This document shows, one piece after another, positions 1-5,736 of a stretch of DNA of 8,428 bases. Both the position numbers and the translations under genes were made by a program. Source of the stretch: Psychroflexus sp. (lineage in GTDB: Bacteria; Bacteroidota; Bacteroidia; Flavobacteriales; Flavobacteriaceae); NCBI GenBank assembly GCA_007116535.1, contig SKIG01000215.1, forward strand, positions 1 to 8,428, written 5' to 3'. Numbering within the stretch: the first letter of the stretch is position 1; every line of letters begins with the position of its first letter. Under the pieces are notes generated by a model. The model did not search any database and was not told the origin of the DNA. It worked only from the letters and a program-made list of their open reading frames with translations.

Positions 1-384
1 CCAATATAAGTCAATATTTTCAGGGTCAAAGCGAACTGACTCTAAGTCCATAGACTTTGGTCCAAATACATCTGAATCTGTTTTCTTAAGATTGATGGCT
101 TTTTGAAATACTAGTGTGTCAATTCGATTGCCTTGTGTGAGTAAGTCAACTTCATAAATAATGGGTCGAGTAGATCGATCGTCAAGCAAGAGCAATTTTC
201 CTTCGTGATAATCGATGCCTGAAAGACCGCCGATTTCTTCACCATCAAAATAAGTTTGAGGGGGAATGATGTATTCATCCAAGACCTTCAACTGTAAATT
301 TCTTTCAGAGTTGATTCGGGTTACACCGCAAGAAGAAAGACTTGCAGAAAGTAAAAGCAGAATTACAAATGTTTGTTTATTCAT
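1..384 (-). CDS. Lipoprotein with phytase-like domain (partial, C-terminus outside window)
   Basis: The frame runs open from an ATG at 382-384 to the window edge, giving the first 128 residues. Residues 1-19 form a lipoprotein signal peptide: a short polar start (MNKQ), a hydrophobic run rich in Leu, then a lipobox LSSC with lipidated Cys19. The mature part carries GGLSGIDY (52-59), LLDDRS (66-71) and MDLESVRFDP (112-121). I recognise this pattern from the 'esterase-like activity of phytase' family (PF13449), beta-propeller-like secreted proteins. Their substrate is not settled, so no reaction is assigned. The residues after Cys19 (GVTRIN) are not clearly an acidic surface-export signal, so inner or outer membrane, periplasmic side, is the simplest guess. 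It is divergent from hemW with a 91-bp gap. No Shine-Dalgarno is seen before the ATG. The family call rests on motifs from memory and only about a third of the likely protein is visible. Confidence 0.8.
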   Translation of the reverse strand, partial: MNKQTFVILLLLSASLSSCGVTRINSERNLQLKVLDEYIIPPQTYFDGEEIGGLSGIDYHEGKLLLLDDRSTRPIIYEVDLLTQGNRIDTLVFQKAINLKKTDSDVFGPKSMDLESVRFDPENIDLYW

Positions 385-475
385 CGGAACCAAAAATCAT
401 ATATAAGATGTTGCAAATAACAACAATCAATCGAAACTGAATGTTTAATTTTACCGATTATTTATGCTAAATTGA

Positions 476-1609
476 ATGAGTAGTATATACTTACATATTC
501 CTTTTTGTAAACAAGCTTGTCATTACTGCGATTTTCATTTTTCTACTTCCTTGAAGCACAAAGAAAAGATGATTGACGCCATTTGTCAAGAACTTGCCCT
601 GCGAAAAGAAGAACTTCGAACCCCAATGCAGAATATTTATTTTGGAGGGGGAACTCCTTCTTTGTTGAATGTAACAGATTTTGATAGAATTTTTGACAGT
701 ATTCATTCACATTACGATACCTCTCAAGTTGAAGAAATTACGCTAGAGGCAAATCCTGATGATTTAAACGAAGCTTACTTACAAGTTTTGGATAAAAAAA
801 CACCTATTAATCGACTCAGTATTGGAGTTCAATCTTTTATTGAACGTGATTTGAAGCTGATGAATCGTGCGCACAATGCCTCTGAAGCATTAGAAAGCCT
901 TCAATTAGCAAAGAAATACTTCGACAACATTTCATTGGATTTAATTTATGGAATTCCCGGACTTAGTGAAGAAGAGTGGTTGAGAAATATTGAGCAAGCA
1001 CTTTCGTTGGAAATTCCACACTTGTCATGCTATGCCTTGACAGTCGAACCAAAAACTGCTTTAGCTTATTTTATTGAAAAAGAAGTAATTCCACCGGTCG
1101 ATGATGAGTTGGCTAAATGCCATTTTGATATTCTTCAAGAGAAAATGACCGAAGCAGGTTATGTAAATTATGAGTTTTCTAACTTCGGAAAGCCTGGTTT
1201 TGAATCGAAAAACAATACTGCTTATTGGACGGGTAAATCTTATCTAGGTATTGGTCCCTCTGCACATAGTTTTGATGGTTCAAAAAGAAGTTGGAACGTG
1301 AGTAATAATGCGATTTACATCAAGAAAATTCAGGCGAATGAACTCCCTTCAGAAAGCGAAACTCTTACTAAAACAGATACCTATAACGAATATGTAATGA
1401 CGCGACTTCGCACTCAATGGGGCATAGACCTAAATGAAATTGAGAATAAATTTGGGCTTATTTATCGAGCTTATCTTACTGAACAAGCACAAGAATTCAT
1501 AAAGGATAAACTAATTTTTGAAGAAAACGAACATTACATTATTTCCCCAAAAGGAAAGTTTTTGAGCGATGGAATTGCTTCAGAATTATTCATGCTAAAT
1601 CTGAAATAG
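476..1609 (+). CDS. hemW: HemW-like radical SAM heme chaperone
   Basis: A 377-residue radical SAM protein of the HemN/HemW family. The [4Fe-4S] motif is C11-x3-C15-x2-C18, followed by D19-F20. A Phe in that position, instead of the fourth Cys of HemN (CxxxCxxCxC), favours HemW over oxygen-independent coproporphyrinogen dehydrogenase. Further signatures are GGGTP (57-61, SAM binding), EANP (91-94), RLSIGVQSF (113-121), DLIYGIPG (155-162), NYEFSNFG (231-238) and YLGIGPSAHSFDG (256-268); a HemW-type C-terminal domain follows. HemW proteins bind heme and are thought to deliver it to membrane heme proteins; older annotation calls them coproporphyrinogen III oxidase. The ATG at 476 places the protein start just before the conserved IYLHIPFC segment, as expected for the family. 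No Shine-Dalgarno and no clear promoter box is seen in the 91 bp upstream. The family's usual HN before xxYW reads N246-N247 here. Length is normal. Confidence 0.93.
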   Translation: MSSIYLHIPFCKQACHYCDFHFSTSLKHKEKMIDAICQELALRKEELRTPMQNIYFGGGTPSLLNVTDFDRIFDSIHSHYDTSQVEEITLEANPDDLNEAYLQVLDKKTPINRLSIGVQSFIERDLKLMNRAHNASEALESLQLAKKYFDNISLDLIYGIPGLSEEEWLRNIEQALSLEIPHLSCYALTVEPKTALAYFIEKEVIPPVDDELAKCHFDILQEKMTEAGYVNYEFSNFGKPGFESKNNTAYWTGKSYLGIGPSAHSFDGSKRSWNVSNNAIYIKKIQANELPSESETLTKTDTYNEYVMTRLRTQWGIDLNEIENKFGLIYRAYLTEQAQEFIKDKLIFEENEHYIISPKGKFLSDGIASELFMLNLK

Positions 1610-1615
1610 CCACTT

Positions 1616-2884
1616 TTATGTTTTTTGTTTTTTCTTTTCAGCAGCTGGAAATAAGACGTTGTTCAAAATTAGTCGGTATCCGGGTGAATTTGGGTGTAGC
1701 TCAAGTTCTGTTTTTGGGTCGCCCACTCGGTGTTGATAATCTTCAGGATCGTGGCCTCCATAGAAAGTAAAAAATCCTTTTCCTTTGATTCCGTGAATAT
1801 AGCGTGCTTCACCATTAACTCTGTTCTCACCTAAAATAAGTACGTTAGATTTGATATGAACTGGGTCAAAAGCAGTTGTTTGTCCCATAAAACCTTTGAC
1901 TAAAGCCGTGTGATTTTGATTCAACATACTTGGAATGGGGTCCCATTTTGCCGAAAACTCCATAAGGGTAAAATAATCTTTATCTTTGGTGACCGACTTG
2001 CGTTTGTTGGTCATGTCTATCGACGAATATTCGTAAATATTCGGGTCTTTCACCAATGTAAAATCTTTGAATGCGAAAGTCTCACTAAAATCCAACTTAT
2101 TTTGGTAGCCAGGTTCGCTTGGGTCGCCATCGAACATAGGTTCACAGATATCTGTTTGGTGCGCTGCCAAAGAAATATCAAATGTATCTGTGGCGCTACA
2201 CATCGCAAACATAAATCCACCACCTACAACATAGTCTCGAATTTTTTGAGCAACCGCAAGTTTAGATTTGGAAACTTTTTCGAAACCAAGACTTCTTGCT
2301 AGTTCTTCTGCTTCCTTTTTCTGCTGAATATACCAAGGCGCAGCTCGATATGCACGATAAAATTTGCCGTATTGACCTGTAAAATCTTCATGATGAAGGT
2401 GAAGCCAATCATACAACAAAAGCTGGTCGTCCAAAACTTCTTCGTCATAAAGAGTTTCATAAGGAATTTCGGCATATGTTAGCACCAAAGTAACCGCATC
2501 ATCCCACGGCGGATTTCCTTCGGGAGTGTAAACAGCAATTCTTGGCGCTTTTTCAAGTAATACCGCTGATTGGTTTTTAGATGGACTGTCAATTGAAGAT
2601 AGTATTTTATTCGCTTCAGCTTCTGAGATAACTTCGTAACTCACACCTCTAATTTTGCATTCACGTTCCAATTTTTCAGAAGTTGGAATCAAAAAACTAC
2701 CGCCTTTGTAGTTGAGTAGCCATTGAACTTTTTGGTCTCTTTCTAATACCCAATAAGCAATTCCATAAGCTTTTAAGTGATTGCGTTGCGACTCGTGATC
2801 CATAGGGATCAACACAAAGGAGGCATACGCATAATTGCCAAAGCAAGTGCATAAAATTAAAAGTGTAAAAAAAAGTGACCTCAT
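1616..2884 (-). CDS. Conserved exported protein, amidotransferase-like fold suspected (family often labelled 'asparagine synthetase B')
   Basis: A 422-residue exported protein of unknown function. Residues 1-21 are a Sec signal peptide: MR start, hydrophobic core 4-16, cleavage site AYA|S after Ala21. I recognise the family from Bacteroidota genomes, where it is strongly conserved and, as I remember, labelled 'asparagine synthetase B'. Nothing supports that label: there is no N-terminal nucleophilic Cys2, no ATP-pyrophosphatase SGGxDS loop, and the protein is secreted. What is visible is an alpha/beta-type segment from about 112 (APRIAVYTPEG), a GGGFMFAMCSATD stretch (221-233) that looks like a nucleophile elbow with Cys229, and a late FYGGHDPED (374-382) with His378 and Glu381, the layout of class I glutamine amidotransferase-like folds. 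The enzyme role is inference. The last residues are KKKQKT. It lies 47 bp downstream of dnaB on the same strand and may have its own promoter in that gap. Confidence 0.85.
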   Translation of the reverse strand: MRSLFFTLLILCTCFGNYAYASFVLIPMDHESQRNHLKAYGIAYWVLERDQKVQWLLNYKGGSFLIPTSEKLERECKIRGVSYEVISEAEANKILSSIDSPSKNQSAVLLEKAPRIAVYTPEGNPPWDDAVTLVLTYAEIPYETLYDEEVLDDQLLLYDWLHLHHEDFTGQYGKFYRAYRAAPWYIQQKKEAEELARSLGFEKVSKSKLAVAQKIRDYVVGGGFMFAMCSATDTFDISLAAHQTDICEPMFDGDPSEPGYQNKLDFSETFAFKDFTLVKDPNIYEYSSIDMTNKRKSVTKDKDYFTLMEFSAKWDPIPSMLNQNHTALVKGFMGQTTAFDPVHIKSNVLILGENRVNGEARYIHGIKGKGFFTFYGGHDPEDYQHRVGDPKTELELHPNSPGYRLILNNVLFPAAEKKKQKT

Positions 2885-2919
2885 AGTTTGTTTTTCTTCA
2901 AATGCATCAAAAAATAGAC

Positions 2920-2927
2920 CAAAGCTA
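2920..2927 (-). promoter_or_regulatory. Candidate -7 promoter box of the exported protein gene
   Basis: The minus strand reads TAGCTTTG, an exact TAnnTTTG match starting 4 bp after the dnaB stop codon and 35 bp before the ATG at 2884. It would give the exported protein its own transcript beside readthrough from dnaB. No -33 TTG is evident inside the dnaB end. Confidence 0.45.
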
Positions 2928-2931
2928 ATTT

Positions 2932-4470
2932 TTAGAAAGGAACATCGTCATTTCCTCCAGATGGAGGGAAAGGATCTGGACCACCAAATACATCATTTGC
3001 GTCAGGAAAGGACGCTCCGTCTTCGTTATTCATAGAAGAGGAGTAGGTTTCTACCACGCCAAAAGCATTGGTTTGTAAGTCACTAAATCTACCCAAATGT
3101 CCTTCAAAACTAAGTCGAATATTAGCCAATCCACCATTTCTATGCTTGGCAACAATAAATTCTGCTTGCCCTTCGGTCGGGCTTGCAGCTTCATCGTCCC
3201 ATTCTTCAATTTTATAGTACTCAGGTCGGTATATGAAAGATACAATATCTGCATCTTGTTCAATTGCACCTGATTCCCTCAAGTCACTTAATAATGGTCG
3301 TTTGGTTCCTCCTCGAGTTTCAACTGCACGTGAAAGCTGAGATAATGCAATTACGGGAACCTCTAATTCTTTTGCTAAAGCTTTCAAATTTCGAGAAATA
3401 GTAGATATTTCTTGTTCCCTATTTCCTGTTTTGTTAGATCCACCGCCCGTCATTAGCTGAAGGTAATCAATTACAATCAGTTTTATTCCGTATTGTGACG
3501 AAAGTCTTCTTGCTTTTGAGAGTAAATCAAAAATCGAGAGCGAAGGTGTGTCATCTATAAAAAGAGGTGCTGTTTCTAGTGCTTTTACTTTTGTATTTAA
3601 CTCTTGCCACTCGTGTTTTTCGAGTTTACCTGTTCTTAATTTTTCAGAGCTAAGACCAGTTTCTGATGAAATTAGACGAGTAATTAACTGAACCGATGAC
3701 ATTTCCAACGAGAAAAAAGCAACAGGAACATTATGGCCAACGGCAATATTTCTTGCCATCGAAAGAGTTAAAGCAGTTTTACCCATCCCTGGACGCGCGG
3801 CAACAATAATTAAATCACTTGGTTGCCATCCTGAAGTCAATTTATCTAATTCAGTAAATCCTGAAGGAATACCACTTAAACCTTGTTTGTTGGAGATTTC
3901 TTCAATACGCTTGATAGCTTGTGAAACTAAACTTTGCGCACTTTCAGAAGATTTCTTTATATTTCCTTGAGTTACTTCATAAAGTTTTGATTCGGCATTA
4001 TCAAGTAAGTCGAAAACATCTGTTCCTTCATCGTAAGCTTCTTCAATGATTTCATTAGAAATTCGAATCAAACTACGTTGAATGTATTTCTGTAAAATTA
4101 TCCTACAGTGGTATTCAATATGCGCCGAAGAAGATACCTTTTGGGTGAGTTGAATCAGGTAATATTCACCACCAATGTTTGTTAACTTCTTATTTTTCTT
4201 TAGTTCACTTGAAACAGTTAATAAGTCAATTGGCTCACCTGCTTGGAAAAGTGTTTGAATTGCTTCAAAAATATGTTGGTGTGCTTTTTTGTAGAAAGCC
4301 TCAGGAGATAGAATGTCAATAGCTTCATCTACCCCTTTTTTGTCAATCATCATAGCTCCTAATACAACTTCCTCTAATTCAGTTGTTTGGGGAGGTATTT
4401 TTCCTTTTTGTAAAGGAATTACTTCATTTTTTGAGTAATTTTCTTTGCCTATGACATTTGGTTTTTCCAT
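2932..4470 (-). CDS. dnaB: Replicative DNA helicase DnaB
   Basis: A 512-residue hexameric 5'-3' helicase that unwinds DNA at the replication fork. The N-terminal primase-interaction domain spans about 27-130, starting at the usual PPQTTELEEVVLGAMM. After a linker, the RecA-like ATPase domain (about 190-465) has Walker A ARPGMGKT (225-232, Lys231), SLEM with catalytic Glu256, Walker B LIVIDYLQL with Asp335, the SQLSR sensor (377-381, Gln378), DLRESGAIEQDAD (396-408) and the KHRNG arginine finger (442-446, Arg444). There is no intein. The last 51 residues (462-512) contain no Lys, Arg or His, nine acidic residues, and end GGNDDVPF, resembling the SSB C-terminal tip. The ATG at 4468-4470 gives a polar 26-residue extension before the conserved fold; no upstream ATG is close. 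Upstream are a candidate promoter and three 11-bp iterons; downstream is the exported protein gene. Confidence 0.98.
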   Translation of the reverse strand: MEKPNVIGKENYSKNEVIPLQKGKIPPQTTELEEVVLGAMMIDKKGVDEAIDILSPEAFYKKAHQHIFEAIQTLFQAGEPIDLLTVSSELKKNKKLTNIGGEYYLIQLTQKVSSSAHIEYHCRIILQKYIQRSLIRISNEIIEEAYDEGTDVFDLLDNAESKLYEVTQGNIKKSSESAQSLVSQAIKRIEEISNKQGLSGIPSGFTELDKLTSGWQPSDLIIVAARPGMGKTALTLSMARNIAVGHNVPVAFFSLEMSSVQLITRLISSETGLSSEKLRTGKLEKHEWQELNTKVKALETAPLFIDDTPSLSIFDLLSKARRLSSQYGIKLIVIDYLQLMTGGGSNKTGNREQEISTISRNLKALAKELEVPVIALSQLSRAVETRGGTKRPLLSDLRESGAIEQDADIVSFIYRPEYYKIEEWDDEAASPTEGQAEFIVAKHRNGGLANIRLSFEGHLGRFSDLQTNAFGVVETYSSSMNNEDGASFPDANDVFGGPDPFPPSGGNDDVPF

Positions 4471-4527
4471 GCAGCGAAAGTAAGTAAATATGAATAAAAA
4501 GTTATGTGGGTTTTAGTTTTTAACCTG

Positions 4528-4535
4528 CAAACTTA
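4528..4535 (-). promoter_or_regulatory. Candidate -7 promoter box of dnaB
   Basis: The minus strand reads TAAGTTTG, an exact TAnnTTTG match 57 bp before the dnaB ATG. No clear -33 TTG is found; that position is occupied by the 11-bp iterons, which could place a regulator on the promoter. Confidence 0.5.
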
Positions 4536-4547
4536 TTCACTTAACAT

Positions 4548-4580
4548 TTTTGATAATGTGTTGATAAAGTGTTGATAAGT
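4548..4580. repeat. Three 11-bp tandem iterons upstream of dnaB
   Basis: On the plus strand the units begin TTTTGATAA (4548), TGTTGATAA (4559) and TGTTGATAA (4570), spaced exactly 11 bp, so each lies on the same face of the helix. The reverse complement TTATCAACA differs by one base from the DnaA box TTATCCACA. The array fills the space between the accA terminator and the candidate dnaB -7 box. An operator or DnaA-type binding array is possible; no function is shown. Confidence 0.7.
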
Positions 4581-4616
4581 AAAAAAAAAATAGCAAGACC
4601 TTGGAAGAGGTCTTGC
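4581..4616 (-). terminator. Rho-independent terminator of accA
   Basis: A perfect 8-bp stem, GCAAGACC (4593-4600) and GGTCTTGC (4609-4616), with an 8-base loop. On the minus strand it is followed by TA and then ten T (the A-run at 4581-4590). It begins 30 bp past the accA stop. The plus strand has no T-run after the stem, so it is one-directional. Confidence 0.92.
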
Positions 4617-4645
4617 GTTTGGTATGTTTGAGAAAATATTTCTAG

Positions 4646-5599
4646 TTAATCAGCGTAAACCCCCATTTCTAAAAACTTACCCATACGTTGTTCAGTAAGT
4701 TTTTTTGGTGGTAATTTTTTTAGTTCCTCGTAAGCTGAAATAATTGATTTTGTAACAATTTTGAAGGTTTTTTCTCTGTCTGAGTGTGCTCCACCAAGTG
4801 GTTCTTTTACGATTTCGTCGATTAATCCTTGTTTCTTCATGTCTTTAGCAGTCAACTTCAAGGCTTCAGCTGCAATTTGTTTTTGCTCCCAACTTCTCCA
4901 TAAAATAGATGAACAAGATTCAGGAGAAATTACTGAGTACCAAGTGTTTTCTAGCATCAAAATGCGATCGCCCACGCCAATTCCTAATGCGCCACCACTA
5001 GCTCCTTCACCAATAATAACAACTATAATTGGAACTTTGATGTTGCACATCTCGTAAATATTTCTTGCAATTGCCTCTCCTTGTCCGCGTTCTTCTGCTT
5101 CTAACCCAGGGAAAGCTCCTGGAGTATCAACAAAAGTTACAATAGGAAGACCAAATTTTTCAGCTGATTTCATTAGGCGAAGGGCTTTTCTATAGCCTTC
5201 CGGACTTGCCATTCCAGAGTTTCTGTATTGGCGAGTCTTTGTGTTGTATCCTTTCTGTTGACCTACAATCATAAAGCTTTGACCTTCTATTTTTCCAAGA
5301 CCACCTACCATAGCTTTATCATCTCCAAAGTTACGGTCTCCATGTAGTTCTAAGAAAGTTTCCCCACATAATGCACGAATGTAATCCATCGTGTACGGTC
5401 TGTTTGGGTGTCTTGATAACTGAACTCGTTGCCAAGCGGTGAGGTTCTTATAGATATCTTTTTTGGTTTGTTCTAATTTTTTTTCAATCTGCTTGCAGGT
5501 CTCTGTTACGTCTACTTCACTGTCTTCTCCAATCTTACAAGCTTTTTCGTATTGTTCTTGCAACTCTTTAATCGGTAACTCAAATTCTAAATATTCCAT
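4646..5599 (-). CDS. accA: Acetyl-CoA carboxylase carboxyltransferase subunit alpha
   Basis: A 317-residue AccA. With AccD it forms the carboxyltransferase that moves CO2 from biotin on AccB to acetyl-CoA, making malonyl-CoA for fatty acid synthesis in the cytoplasm. The N-terminal helical part (1-60) has the family's LE/ELPI start and a charged coiled region. The crotonase-like core shows [11 protein letters not shown] (64-74), [11 protein letters not shown] (84-94), [11 protein letters not shown] (113-123), DTPGAFPG (158-165) and [16 protein letters not shown] (197-212), with the Gly-rich oxyanion-hole loops intact. There is no zinc finger, which belongs to AccD, and accD is not in the window. 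Length matches the family. The ATG at 5597-5599 gives the expected [10 protein letters not shown] start. A TAnnTTTG promoter box and repeats lie upstream, and a strong terminator lies 30 bp past the stop, so it is probably monocistronic. Some Bacteroidota genomes keep accA next to dnaB, as far as I recall. Confidence 0.97.
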   Translation of the reverse strand: MEYLEFELPIKELQEQYEKACKIGEDSEVDVTETCKQIEKKLEQTKKDIYKNLTAWQRVQLSRHPNRPYTMDYIRALCGETFLELHGDRNFGDDKAMVGGLGKIEGQSFMIVGQQKGYNTKTRQYRNSGMASPEGYRKALRLMKSAEKFGLPIVTFVDTPGAFPGLEAEERGQGEAIARNIYEMCNIKVPIIVVIIGEGASGGALGIGVGDRILMLENTWYSVISPESCSSILWRSWEQKQIAAEALKLTAKDMKKQGLIDEIVKEPLGGAHSDREKTFKIVTKSIISAYEELKKLPPKKLTEQRMGKFLEMGVYAD

Positions 5600-5629
5600 A
5601 ATTTAGTCTTAGATTTTGGGGTAAATTGA

Positions 5630-5657
5630 CTTACAAAAGTAAGGCTTTTTTTCTTAC
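5630..5657. repeat. Alternating CTTAC/GTAAG dyads over the accA promoter
   Basis: CTTAC (5630-5634), GTAAG (5639-5643) and CTTAC (5653-5657) alternate. The middle element can pair with either flank: a 4-base AAAA loop on one side, a 9-base loop on the other. The first dyad covers the candidate -7 box at 5634-5641. This may be an operator or chance in AT-rich DNA. Confidence 0.4.
5634..5641 (-). promoter_or_regulatory. Candidate -7 promoter box of accA
   Basis: The minus strand reads TACTTTTG, an exact match to the Bacteroidota -7 consensus TAnnTTTG, about 35 bp before the accA ATG. I see no convincing -33 TTG at the usual distance. The box lies inside a CTTAC/GTAAG inverted repeat. Confidence 0.55.
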
Positions 5658-5660
5658 AGA

Positions 5661-5688
5661 GGGATAATCTTTTTGGGATAAATCTTTT
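5661..5688. repeat. Imperfect tandem 14-bp repeat upstream of accA
   Basis: The plus strand has GGGATAATCTTTT (5661-5673) and GGGATAAATCTTTT (5675-5688), differing by one inserted A. The pair lies 20 to 47 bp upstream of the candidate accA -7 box, where a regulator could contact RNA polymerase. No known factor is assigned. Confidence 0.6.
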
Positions 5689-5736
5689 CTATATGCGAAC
5701 AATGTATGTGTAAATCCTTTCTTATTCATTGAAGAA

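Noticed and set aside
463..472. TATGCTAAAT recurring near 463, 1592 and 6671
   Set aside because: Short AT-rich word at unrelated positions, once inside a coding region; consistent with chance.
1910..2302. Open frame of 130 codons on the plus strand
   Set aside because: It lies wholly antisense to the well-supported exported protein gene, and its translation has no recognisable domain.
1616..2884. Asparagine synthetase B activity
   Set aside because: No Cys2 nucleophile, no SGGxDS pyrophosphatase loop, and a secretion signal; the name appears to be inherited annotation.
2822..2884. Lipoprotein lipobox in the exported protein (Cys12 or Cys14)
   Set aside because: Both Cys lie within the hydrophobic core without a small residue at -1 in a proper lipobox, while AYA|S gives a good signal peptidase I site.
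2835..3035. Open frame of 66 codons on the plus strand spanning the dnaB 3' end
   Set aside because: Overlaps the ends of two solid minus-strand genes and the gap between them; basic, low-complexity translation with no family resemblance.
4761..5057. Open frame of 98 codons on the plus strand
   Set aside because: Antisense to the conserved core of accA; the translation is a shadow of that reading frame.
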